DNA of 42,330 bases from Verrucomicrobiota bacterium (GTDB lineage: Bacteria; Verrucomicrobiota; Verrucomicrobiia; Limisphaerales; CAIMTB01): positions 1 to 42,330 of the forward strand of contig CAUJJW010000033.1 in the NCBI GenBank assembly GCA_963205105.1, given 5' to 3'. The notes beneath the pieces are model-generated. The model did no database searches, was not told where the DNA came from, and worked only from the letters and a program-made list of their open reading frames with translations. A program made the translations under genes and the position numbers. Shown one piece after another: positions 26,048 through 34,179 of the stretch. Position 1 is the first letter of the stretch. Every line of letters starts with the position of its first letter.

Positions 26048-28744
26048 ATGAGCGAGATTCCCAAGGCTTACGAGCCCCAGTCCGTTGAGGACAAGTGGTA
26101 CGATTTCTGGGTGGAAAACGGCTGTTTTACCGCCGACCCCTCCCGGGTCAGCGCCCAACGCCCGGCATATTCCATTGTCATTCCGCCTCCCAATGTGACG
26201 GGCATGCTCCACATGGGGCACGTCCTCAACAACACCATCCAGGACTTGCTCTCGCGCAAGGCACGCATGGACGGCAAGGAAGTCCTCTGGCTGCCTGGCA
26301 CGGACCACGCCGGTATCGCCACCCAGGTCCAGGTGGAGAAAGCCCTGAAGAAGGAAGAAAAAAAGACCCGCCACGACCTCGGCCGGGAAGCCTTCCTGGA
26401 ACGCGTCTGGGCGTGGAAGGAAAAGCACGGCGGCATCATCATCCGGCAGTTGCGCAAACTGGGCGCGTCCTGCGACTGGACCCGCGAGCGGTTCACCATG
26501 GACCCGGAGTATTCCAAGTGCGTCCAGCAGGTCTTCGTGGACCTGCACCGCAAGGGCCTGGTGTATCGCGGCAAGCGGATGGTCAATTGGTGCCCGGTCT
26601 CCCAGACCGCGCTGTCCGATGAAGAAGTCGAAATGGAGTCCCAAAGGGGCTTCCTGTACCACTTCCAGGTCGAGATCGCTGAACGGCCCGGCACGTTCCT
26701 GACCATCGCCACCACCCGGCCCGAGACGATCCCCGGCGACACCGCCATCGCCGTCAATCCCAAGGACCCCCGCTACCAGGCATTCATCGGCCTTCACGCG
26801 ATCCGTCCACTGCCTTCCGAACTGCCCCACGCCGAGAAGCTCATTCCGATCGTCGCCGACGACCACGTGGATTTCGAATTCGGCACGGGAGTGCTCAAGG
26901 TGACACCCGCGCATGACAAGGCGGACTTCGACATTGGCCAGCGCCACAAGCTGCCGTTGCGCGACATCCTCAACGCGGACGCCACGGTGAATGAGCTGGG
27001 CGGTCGCGATTTGGCCGGCCTGGATCGGTTTGCCGCCCGGAAAAAGGCTTCTGAGCTGCTCCAGGCGCTGGGTGCCCTGGTCAAAGAGGAGCCCTACGAC
27101 AACAAGGTTGGGTTCAGTCAGCGTGCGCAGGTGCCCATTGAGCCAAGGCTCAGTGAGCAATGGTTCCTGCGTTACCCCTCGGTTGGTGCCTCCACGAAAT
27201 GCGTCGCCGATGGCAGCCTTCGTTTTCACCCGGAACGTTGGGCCAAGGTCTATGACCACTGGATGACCAACCTTCAGGACTGGTGCATCAGCCGCCAACT
27301 CTGGTGGGGACACCGGATTCCGGTGTGGTACCGCAAAACGCCCACCGGCGACTCTGCCCGGGACCTCCACATTGATGTGACGCCGCCGACCGACCCCGAG
27401 AACTGGGTTCAGGATCCGGACGTGCTGGACACCTGGTTCAGCTCATGGCTGTGGCCGTTCGCCACCATGGGATGGCCCGAGCGCACCCCGACGCTGGCCG
27501 CCTTTTACCCCACGGTCGACCTGGTGACCGGCCCGGACATCATCTTCTTCTGGGTGGCCCGGATGATCATGGCCGGGTACGAATTCATGGGCGACCTGCC
27601 CTTCCGCAACGTCTATTTCACCGGCATTATTCGCGACAAGCAGGGCCGGAAGATGTCGAAGACCCTCGGCAACTCCCCGGACCCGCTGGAACTCATCGCC
27701 AAATACGGCGCCGACGCCCTGCGCTTCGGGACCATGCGGAGTGCACCGCTTGGACAGGACGTGTTGTTCGATGAGAAGGACGTCGAACTGGGACGCAACT
27801 TCTGCAACAAGCTCTGGAACGCCTGCCGCTTCCGCCAAATGCAGGGCGGGGAGGTCCAGGCCGAAATCGATCCGAGTTTGTTGTCGTCGGATGATCGCTG
27901 GATCCTGCTCCGGCTGGATCAGGCCATCCGGGAAATTGACGACGCCTTCGCCGGCTATCGGTTCAATGAGATTGCCGCGACGCTCTACCGATTCTTTTGG
28001 AGCGAGTACTGCGACTGGTACGTCGAGGCCTCGAAGGCGGCATTTTTTGGCGACGATGCGACGCGAAAAGCCACAACCCTGGCCGTGATCGATTTCGTCC
28101 TCAGCCACATGCTCCGGTTGTTCCACCCGTTCCTGCCCTTCATCACCGAGGAATTGTGGCACGGGCTGGGCTATGCCCAGGACATGCCTGCCGATCAAGG
28201 CGGGGTCACCCTGATGACCGCGCGATGGCCGAAGCCGCTGACCGAGGAACTCCAGGCGTGGGGCCTGGACGAGACCGCGGATCAACTCGCCGCGGCGAAA
28301 TACGACCTGGTGTCCCTCGGACGCAATCTCCGCGTGCGATTCAACATCGCCAGCAACAAGAAGGTTCGCTTCATCCTGCGCCCGGCCGGCGATTTGGATG
28401 CCGCAGAACTGCCGGTGCTGCGGATCCTGCTCAACGCGGAAACCCTGGACACCGTCGATCGCTCCTGGAAACCCGACCAGGGCACACCGGTTGCTTCCAA
28501 TGCGTTGGGCGACCTGTTTCTCCCGCTCGCCGGCCTGGTGGACACCGCCGCCGAACGCACCCGCCTCACCAAGGAAATCGAAAAAGTCCGGACCGAGATC
28601 AGCAAGGTCCAGGAAAAGCTGGCCAACCCCAGCTTTGCCCAGAAAGTGCCGGCCAAGGTGCTGGAGGAACATCAGCACCGGCTTGGAGAGTGGCAAAACA
28701 AGGAGCGCCAGATTCTACAATCCATCGCTGAACTCCCCGCATAG
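26048..28744 (+). CDS. valS: valyl-tRNA synthetase
   Basis: A cytoplasmic class I synthetase of 898 residues that joins valine to tRNA-Val. It opens with the usual [18 protein letters not shown]. The HIGH motif is at ~55 ([16 protein letters not shown] after IPPPNVTG). The editing (CP1) domain carries [17 protein letters not shown] near 217, for hydrolysis of Thr-tRNA-Val. [18 protein letters not shown] precedes the second catalytic half. The KMSKS variant KMSKTLGN is at ~535. The C-terminus is the coiled-coil arm typical of ValRS ([20 protein letters not shown]). The length and motif order are complete. No Shine-Dalgarno sequence precedes the ATG. Confidence 0.97.
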   Translation: MSEIPKAYEPQSVEDKWYDFWVENGCFTADPSRVSAQRPAYSIVIPPPNVTGMLHMGHVLNNTIQDLLSRKARMDGKEVLWLPGTDHAGIATQVQVEKALKKEEKKTRHDLGREAFLERVWAWKEKHGGIIIRQLRKLGASCDWTRERFTMDPEYSKCVQQVFVDLHRKGLVYRGKRMVNWCPVSQTALSDEEVEMESQRGFLYHFQVEIAERPGTFLTIATTRPETIPGDTAIAVNPKDPRYQAFIGLHAIRPLPSELPHAEKLIPIVADDHVDFEFGTGVLKVTPAHDKADFDIGQRHKLPLRDILNADATVNELGGRDLAGLDRFAARKKASELLQALGALVKEEPYDNKVGFSQRAQVPIEPRLSEQWFLRYPSVGASTKCVADGSLRFHPERWAKVYDHWMTNLQDWCISRQLWWGHRIPVWYRKTPTGDSARDLHIDVTPPTDPENWVQDPDVLDTWFSSWLWPFATMGWPERTPTLAAFYPTVDLVTGPDIIFFWVARMIMAGYEFMGDLPFRNVYFTGIIRDKQGRKMSKTLGNSPDPLELIAKYGADALRFGTMRSAPLGQDVLFDEKDVELGRNFCNKLWNACRFRQMQGGEVQAEIDPSLLSSDDRWILLRLDQAIREIDDAFAGYRFNEIAATLYRFFWSEYCDWYVEASKAAFFGDDATRKATTLAVIDFVLSHMLRLFHPFLPFITEELWHGLGYAQDMPADQGGVTLMTARWPKPLTEELQAWGLDETADQLAAAKYDLVSLGRNLRVRFNIASNKKVRFILRPAGDLDAAELPVLRILLNAETLDTVDRSWKPDQGTPVASNALGDLFLPLAGLVDTAAERTRLTKEIEKVRTEISKVQEKLANPSFAQKVPAKVLEEHQHRLGEWQNKERQILQSIAELPA

Positions 28745-28873
28745 TGTTGCTCCCTCAGCCCTTGTCGGTTCCAGGGACTTGAGGCAGTTTCCCGAGGCAC
28801 GTCGCTCGCCGAGAAGACGTTCCGATTCGGTTACCGTTGGATGCCGATTTGACGACATGCACCGTCCCCAATC

Positions 28874-29719
28874 ATGAGCCCAGACCGGATGCAGTTGCAG
28901 CGTCTCGAGCTGAAATACCAGATCAGCGACGAGATGGCTTTGGCCGTACGCGATTTCATCAGCTCCTACCTCGAGGTCGACGAGTTCGGCGCCACACGCC
29001 CCAACCTGTCCTATCCAGTCCATAGCCTTTACCTCGACTCGCCGGATCTCGCCACCTTCCGGCACACCATCAACGGCAACAAGAATCGGTTTAAGCTAAG
29101 AATTCGCTTCTACGAAAACCGACCCAACGCCCCGGTCTACTTTGAGATCAAGCGGCGCATGAACAACGCCATTCTCAAGCAGCGCGGTGCCATCCGCCGG
29201 GACGCCGTCGACCGAGTCCTGGTCGGGCAACTTCCGGAGCCGCATGAGATCGCCTCCGCGGATCCCCGGCATCTCGCCGGTGTGCAACGCTTTCTTGGAT
29301 TGATGACCGAACTTCAGGCCCGACCTACCGCCCACGTTGCCTACCTGCGCGAGGCCTGGATGAGCCCGCGGGACAACTCCGTCCGGGTCACCATGGATCG
29401 GGACGTTTACTTCGAACCCGATCCCACCACCCGGATGCTAGCGACCATGCTGGAGCCGGTGCTCGTGTTCGGCCGGCGGGTGATCCTCGAACTCAAGTTC
29501 ACCGGGAGATATCCCGATTGGTGGAATGAGCTGGTCCGCGTGTTCGGACTCCAGCAGGCCTCGGCTGCCAAGTATGCTGACGGGATCACCTGCTACGGCG
29601 AGGCGCGGGTGAAATCGTTCGTGGAGGCCGGCCCGGCAGCGTGGATGGCCCATGAGGAGGCCCTTCGTCCCACCCCTCCCCAATGCACGGAAACCACCCC
29701 ATCGCTCTCGGCCGCCTAA
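28874..29719 (+). CDS. VTC-domain (polyphosphate polymerase-like) protein
   Basis: A 281-residue protein with the VTC domain, the CYTH-like triphosphate-tunnel fold that in yeast Vtc4 makes polyphosphate from ATP. The tunnel strands are visible as alternating charged residues: QRLELKYQIS (residues ~8-17), SLYLDSPDLATFRHTINGNK, FKLRIRFYE, VYFEIKRR, VRVTMDRDVYFEP and VILELKFTGRYPDWW. Basic residues (Arg and Lys in RLELKY, KLRIR, EIKRR, LELKF) would bind phosphate chains. The C-terminal ~25 residues are a disordered tail. It is the first gene of a three-gene plus-strand set; the DUF4956 membrane protein follows 12 bases later, a pairing common in bacteria. Polymerase activity is an inference from the family. 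Confidence 0.9.
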   Translation: MSPDRMQLQRLELKYQISDEMALAVRDFISSYLEVDEFGATRPNLSYPVHSLYLDSPDLATFRHTINGNKNRFKLRIRFYENRPNAPVYFEIKRRMNNAILKQRGAIRRDAVDRVLVGQLPEPHEIASADPRHLAGVQRFLGLMTELQARPTAHVAYLREAWMSPRDNSVRVTMDRDVYFEPDPTTRMLATMLEPVLVFGRRVILELKFTGRYPDWWNELVRVFGLQQASAAKYADGITCYGEARVKSFVEAGPAAWMAHEEALRPTPPQCTETTPSLSAA

Positions 29720-29731
29720 CACCCCTCTTGC

Positions 29732-30415
29732 ATGGAATGGCTTCGATCCGCTGACCTTGCCGCCGTACCGACCGATTTCGCGACCGTCCTTCTGGGAATG
29801 CTTCTGGCGTTCCTCTGCGGACAGTCGATCGCCTGGACCTACATGTTCACCCATCCGGGGCTCTCGTATTCCCGGAGCTTCGTGAACTCGCTGATCGTCA
29901 TCCCGGTGGTGGTGTCCATGGTCATGCAGGTCCTCGCCAACAACCTGGTCACCGCCTTCGGTCTCATGGCCGTCTTCGCCATCGTCAGGTTCCGCAACAT
30001 CCTTCGCGACACCCTCGATACCAGTTACATCCTCACGACCATCGTGCTCGGTATGGCTTCGGGCACCCAAAAGTACGCAACCACCGTCGTCGGCTGCCTC
30101 TTCGCCATCGCCATTTTCGCCTACCTCAAGATCTCGAACTTCGGCGCCCGCCATCGCTACGACATCATCCTCAACCTTCACTGGTCCCGTCCGCTGCCCG
30201 AGATTGGCTCACTGGACCGATTGCTGAACCGCCACAGCCGCAGCCTCGTACGCGCCAGCCAGCGAACGAACGAAGGACACGGTGGTGTCGACCTTTCCTA
30301 TCGGCTCCTCCTTCGGGACACGAACCGCACCCCCGACCTCCTCTCCGAGCTTCGCGGTCTCGATGGCGTTTCCCGTGTCACCAGCGTCAAGGCCGAGGAT
30401 GAATCCGAACTCTGA
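29732..30415 (+). CDS. DUF4956 membrane protein
   Basis: A 227-residue inner-membrane protein. About four hydrophobic helices lie near residues 18-36, 50-70, 73-87 and 100-135 (IVIPVVVSMVMQVLANNLV, AFGLMAVFAIVRFRNILRDT, then YATTVVGCLFAIAIFAYL). The motif GLMAVFAIVRFRN...DT.DT.YI is the DUF4956 signature. The C-terminal ~90 residues are a soluble cytoplasmic alpha/beta part (IILNLHWSRPL ... LRGLDGVSRVTSVKAED). DUF4956 proteins usually sit next to VTC-domain genes, as here, and are suspected to work with them in the membrane; the biochemical role is not known. The stop overlaps the start of the HlyD-like gene by 17 bases, so the two are probably translationally coupled. Confidence 0.9.
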   Translation: MEWLRSADLAAVPTDFATVLLGMLLAFLCGQSIAWTYMFTHPGLSYSRSFVNSLIVIPVVVSMVMQVLANNLVTAFGLMAVFAIVRFRNILRDTLDTSYILTTIVLGMASGTQKYATTVVGCLFAIAIFAYLKISNFGARHRYDIILNLHWSRPLPEIGSLDRLLNRHSRSLVRASQRTNEGHGGVDLSYRLLLRDTNRTPDLLSELRGLDGVSRVTSVKAEDESEL

Positions 30416-31493
30416 AATGGACCCGCTCGAACCGATCCCTAGCCCTCCGGGACATCTCCTCCGAGAATTCTGCCACCGCGCCCTGCCGGTCCTGGCCTTC
30501 GTCGCCGCCGGCGCCAGCGCCGCTTATCTCTGGAACCAGCGATTCACCGGAACCCACGTCCCCGGGGAGGTGGAACCCATCCAGGCCAGCATCACCGCCC
30601 TCGAAGGCGGCACCCTCGTGCAACTCCACGTCGAGCGCTGGCAGGAAGTCACCAACGGCCAACCCATCGCCACCCTCCAGGTGGTCGACCCCGATGCCGT
30701 CGGACGTTCCGTCGACATCCTCCGAAACGAGCTCTATCTGCTGCGCTCCCGCATGTCCCTGGATGAATCCAGGAATGATCAAAACCTCGAAGGACTCCGT
30801 GTCCGCTGGCTGGAAGCCCGGGTTGAATTGGCCACATCCCGCGTTCAGCTCGAGAACGCCAGACGCGACCTCGAACGGGTCAAACAGCTTTTCGAAGCCC
30901 GCGTCGTCGCCAATTCGGAGTTCGATGACGCCCAGGCCGTGCACGACGCCCTCGTCGTCGAAGTGGCCGAACGCTCACAATTGGCGGATGGACTCGACGC
31001 CGCCCTCAAACGCCTGGACGCCTCCAACCGCGAAGAGCGCAGCACCGCGCTTGATGTGCTCGGCCGATCTCTCTCCGCCCAGGAAACCCAGCTTCAACAG
31101 GAGGGTACCGTCCACCTGCGCGCTCCCATGGACGGCATCGTCCAAACCCTCGCCGCCACGGCAGGAGAACGCATCGCCCCTGGCACCATCATCGCCACCG
31201 TCTCCTCCCCAAGATCCGCCCGGGTCATCGCCTACGTGCGCCAACCCCTCGTCATCGAACCCCATCCCGGAATGCCAGTGGAGATCCGAACCCGCGGAGT
31301 CGTCCGTCAGGTCCGCCAGTCCGAGATCGCCAGCGTCAGCAGGCCGATGGATTTGATCTCGTCCACCTTGAGGCTGCCCGGTTTTGACTCGGAAATCGAC
31401 CGGGGTCTCGCCTTCTCCATTCCGATCCCGGCGGACCTTGACGTCCATCCCGGCGAACTCGTCGATGTCGTCGTGTTGTCGCCAGCCAAGTGA
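30399..31493 (+). CDS. HlyD/RND-type periplasmic adaptor (membrane fusion protein)
   Basis: A 364-residue adaptor with a single N-terminal membrane helix (LPVLAFVAAGASAAYLW, residues ~26-42). A first half lipoyl-like strand pair follows (ITALEGGTLVQLHVERWQEV, NGQPIATLQVVD). A long helical hairpin of ~130 residues comes next (VDILRNELYLLRSRM ... NARRDLERVKQLFEARV ... DGLDAALKRLD). The second lipoyl half is GTVHLRAPMDGIVQTLAATA ... GTIIATVSS, and a beta-barrel follows (VEIRTRGVVRQVRQSEIASV). Such proteins bridge an inner-membrane pump to an outer-membrane channel. No ABC, RND or TolC gene is adjacent; the partners here are VTC and DUF4956 genes. I chose ATG 30399, overlapping the previous gene; ATG 30417 is the other candidate. 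The gene ends before the hairpin at 31506. Confidence 0.85.
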   Translation: MNPNSEMDPLEPIPSPPGHLLREFCHRALPVLAFVAAGASAAYLWNQRFTGTHVPGEVEPIQASITALEGGTLVQLHVERWQEVTNGQPIATLQVVDPDAVGRSVDILRNELYLLRSRMSLDESRNDQNLEGLRVRWLEARVELATSRVQLENARRDLERVKQLFEARVVANSEFDDAQAVHDALVVEVAERSQLADGLDAALKRLDASNREERSTALDVLGRSLSAQETQLQQEGTVHLRAPMDGIVQTLAATAGERIAPGTIIATVSSPRSARVIAYVRQPLVIEPHPGMPVEIRTRGVVRQVRQSEIASVSRPMDLISSTLRLPGFDSEIDRGLAFSIPIPADLDVHPGELVDVVVLSPAK

Positions 31494-31500
31494 TGGGCGC

Positions 31501-31528
31501 AAAAAAGCCGCGCTTCATCAGCGCGGCT
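31501..31528 (-). terminator. intrinsic terminator of the membrane pyrophosphatase gene
   Basis: A perfect 8-bp GC-rich stem (AGCCGCGC / GCGCGGCT, 31506-31528) with a 7-base loop. On the minus strand it is followed by six T residues (31506-31501), the outermost pairing into the stem base. It lies 45 bases past the hppA stop. On the plus strand no T run follows, so it serves mainly the minus-strand gene. Confidence 0.9.
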
Positions 31529-31572
31529 CGTGAGAAAAGGAAGGAAGGGCGACCGTCGCCCTTCCCTGAACA

Positions 31573-34017
31573 TCAGGCCTTGGCGCCGTCGTCGTCCGGA
31601 ATCCGCATGCCGTAGAAGGAGCGGTAGACGAACACCAGGGCGATCAGGAAGAACACCGCGCCAATCGCAGTCTTGGCGGTCTGATTGGTCATCGTCACCG
31701 CGATTTCCACCGCCAGCAGACCGAACAGGGTGGTGAATTTGATCACCGGGTTCAGCGCCACCGACGAGGTGTCCTTGAAGGGGTCGCCCACGGTATCACC
31801 CACCACAGTCGCCGCATGCAGTTCCGTGCCCTTCTGGCGCATGTCCACTTCCACAATCTTCTTGGCGTTGTCCCAGGCGCCACCGGCATTCGCCATGAAG
31901 ATGGCCTGGAACAGACCGAAGAAGGCGATTCCGATCAGGTAGCCGATGAAGAAGTACGGATTAAAGAACGGCAGGGCCAGGGCGAAACAGAACACCACGA
32001 TGAAGATGTTCCACATCCCCTTCTGCGCGTACTCGGTACAAATCCGAACCACTTCCTTGCTGTCCTTGTCCGAGGCGGTCGTGACATCCAGCTTGATGTT
32101 TTCCTTGATGTAAACCACCGCCCGGTAGGCACCGGTCACCACCGCCTGGCAGGAAGCACCGGTGAACCAGTAGATCACCGAACCACCCATGATGAGTCCC
32201 AGGATGATCTCGGGCTGCACAATGCTCAGCTTGGTGATGACGTTCCCGAACATGTTCTCCAGGAGGATGATGATGCCGAACACCATGGTGGTCGCACCCA
32301 CCACCGCCGTGCCGATCAACACCGGCTTCGCCGTCGCCTTGAACGTGTTGCCGGCGCCATCACCCTTCTCCAGCTGGTACTTGGCGTTCTCAAAGTCCGC
32401 CTTGAAACCGAAGTTCTTCTGGATGTCTTCCGCAATCCCTTTGCGGCTTTCGATCTGGCTCAGTTCGTACACGGATTGGGCGTTGTCCGTGACCGGTCCA
32501 TAACTGTCGACCGCGATCGTCACCGGCCCCATTCCAAGGAAACCGAACGCCACCAGGCCGAAGGCAAAAATCGGGGCGGCGAACACGAACTTCTCCGGCA
32601 TGATCGCCAGCAAAGCCGGGTTCTGGGAGAAGTAGTACGAGACAAACATGAGCGCCATGATCACCAGCCCCATCCAGAAGGCGGACATGTTGCCCGCGAC
32701 AAAACCCGAAAGGATGTTCAACGATGCCCCGCCGTGCTTCGAGCAGTTGGTCACTTCCTTCACATGACGCGAATTGGTGCTGGTGAAGATCTTGGTGAAC
32801 TCGGGAATCAACGCCCCTGCCACCGTCCCGCAACTGATGATCACCGAGAGCACCCACCAGAGGTTTGAGTTGAACCCGGGCTGCTTGGCCAGCAACACGT
32901 AACTCGCCACAAAGGTCACCGCGATGGAGATCGCCGAGGTGATCCACACCAGGTGGGTCAGGGGCGCTTCAAAGTCGAAGTCCTTCTTGCCGCCGAACAT
33001 CGCCTTGCTCAGCGCTTCGTTCACGAAGTAGGAAACCAGCGAAGTCACAATCATCAGCGCGCGCATCGCAAACAACCAGATGATCAGAGTCGCACAAATC
33101 ATCGGGCTCGCCGCCAGCGCCAGCGCCAGAAACGCAATCAGCGCCACACCCGTCACACCGTAGGTTTCGAATCCGTCCGCCGTCGGCCCAACCGAGTCAC
33201 CCGCGTTGTCACCCGTGCAGTCCGCGATCACGCCCGGGTTCTTCGGGTCGTCCTCGGGCAGCTTGAAGACGATCTTCATCAGGTCCGAACCGATGTCGGC
33301 GATCTTCGTGAAGATACCACCGCAGATGCGAAGCACCGAGGCTCCCAAGGACTCACCGATCGCAAACCCGATGAAGCACGGCCCAACCATCTCACGGGGC
33401 AGAAAAATCAGGATGCTGATCATGAAGAACAGCTCGACCGCCACCAGCAGCAGGCCCACTGACATGCCGGACCGAAGGGGGATGCCCAGCGTCGCCAGCG
33501 GATCCCCGCGGAGCGCCGAGAACGCCGTGCGCGAGTTGGAGACCGTGTTGATCCGAATGCCAAACCACGCCACGCCGTAGGAACCCAGGATTCCGAGGAT
33601 CGAGCACAGCAGAATCACCAGGACCTTGCCAAAGCTCTCATGGGACAACCCCATGAAGTAGTAAACCATGCACGCGGCGATCAGGACCCACAGGATCGCC
33701 AGGAACCGCCCCTGGGTGAACAGGTAGGTTTTGCAGGTCTCCCAAATGCTGTTCGAGACCTTGGCCATGCATTCATGCACCGGCAGGGCCTTCGTCTGGG
33801 CGTACTGGATCAGCCCGAAGGCCGCCCCGATGCCACAGATCAGGATGCCGAGATACATCAGCGTGATGCCTCCTACGCCGCCCAGACCATCGAACTTCAC
33901 CTGGGTCAGATCCGGCAATTTGATGTCGGCTTCCCCCGCCTGTGTCATCAGGGGGACGCCGACCAACGCCATCACAAGTAGGGGCAAGAATCGTTTGAGT
34001 GAGCGGTGTCTATCCAT
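31573..34017 (-). CDS. hppA: membrane-bound ion-pumping pyrophosphatase
   Basis: An 814-residue inner-membrane enzyme with about 16 predicted helices that hydrolyses pyrophosphate and pumps H+ and/or Na+. Its active-site segments are present in the divergent form of one subfamily: TKIADIGSDLMKIVFKLPED (residues ~235-254), then DCTGDNAGDSVGPTADGFETYG (~263-284), where the classical enzymes have DVGADLVGK and DNVGDCAGMAADLFE. The acidic residues that bind Mg-pyrophosphate are kept (DNAGD, EDDPKNP). At ~553 the sequence GAGNTFKATAK has Lys at the position linked to independence from K+; classical K+-dependent enzymes have Ala. The N-terminus has a cleavable-looking hydrophobic segment (LPLLVMALVGVPLMTQAGEA). 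A Shine-Dalgarno GGAG lies eight bases before the ATG, unusual for this window, and a strong terminator follows. Ion specificity cannot be read from sequence alone. Confidence 0.93.
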   Translation of the reverse strand: MDRHRSLKRFLPLLVMALVGVPLMTQAGEADIKLPDLTQVKFDGLGGVGGITLMYLGILICGIGAAFGLIQYAQTKALPVHECMAKVSNSIWETCKTYLFTQGRFLAILWVLIAACMVYYFMGLSHESFGKVLVILLCSILGILGSYGVAWFGIRINTVSNSRTAFSALRGDPLATLGIPLRSGMSVGLLLVAVELFFMISILIFLPREMVGPCFIGFAIGESLGASVLRICGGIFTKIADIGSDLMKIVFKLPEDDPKNPGVIADCTGDNAGDSVGPTADGFETYGVTGVALIAFLALALAASPMICATLIIWLFAMRALMIVTSLVSYFVNEALSKAMFGGKKDFDFEAPLTHLVWITSAISIAVTFVASYVLLAKQPGFNSNLWWVLSVIISCGTVAGALIPEFTKIFTSTNSRHVKEVTNCSKHGGASLNILSGFVAGNMSAFWMGLVIMALMFVSYYFSQNPALLAIMPEKFVFAAPIFAFGLVAFGFLGMGPVTIAVDSYGPVTDNAQSVYELSQIESRKGIAEDIQKNFGFKADFENAKYQLEKGDGAGNTFKATAKPVLIGTAVVGATTMVFGIIILLENMFGNVITKLSIVQPEIILGLIMGGSVIYWFTGASCQAVVTGAYRAVVYIKENIKLDVTTASDKDSKEVVRICTEYAQKGMWNIFIVVFCFALALPFFNPYFFIGYLIGIAFFGLFQAIFMANAGGAWDNAKKIVEVDMRQKGTELHAATVVGDTVGDPFKDTSSVALNPVIKFTTLFGLLAVEIAVTMTNQTAKTAIGAVFFLIALVFVYRSFYGMRIPDDDGAKA

Positions 34018-34025
34018 ATTCCGTT

Positions 34026-34029
34026 CTCC
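34026..34029 (-). promoter_or_regulatory. Shine-Dalgarno sequence of hppA
   Basis: GGAG on the minus strand, eight bases before the ATG at 34017. It is worth noting because nearly all other starts in the window have no such sequence, which suggests strong translation of the pump. Confidence 0.65.
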
Positions 34030-34179
34030 ATTAGATCAACTACCGGGAAGATGCTGCCGCGAGCTCCTTAATCTGTCGAGACTTTTGAGGAGAAAATCTC
34101 ATGAGAGACATGCTTTGTAAGCAGTTCTACTAATACACAGGAATGCCCAATCCACCCCGCACACAGCAGGCGGCCGCCT

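Noticed and set aside
25931..27370. N-terminal extension of the leucyl-tRNA synthetase frame
   Set aside because: The frame stays open across the valS gene on the other strand, but LeuRS homology begins at [16 protein letters not shown] (25930). The extension is antisense to valS.
28745..28873. possible promoter or small RNA between valS and the VTC gene
   Set aside because: Only weak boxes (TTACCG, TTGACG at unusable spacing) and a very short CCGATTCGG stem are present. Nothing is strong enough to call.
34097..34106. TCTCATGAGA palindrome upstream of hppA
   Set aside because: It is a 10-base symmetric sequence but isolated, with no partner site or promoter that I could fix. It is probably chance.
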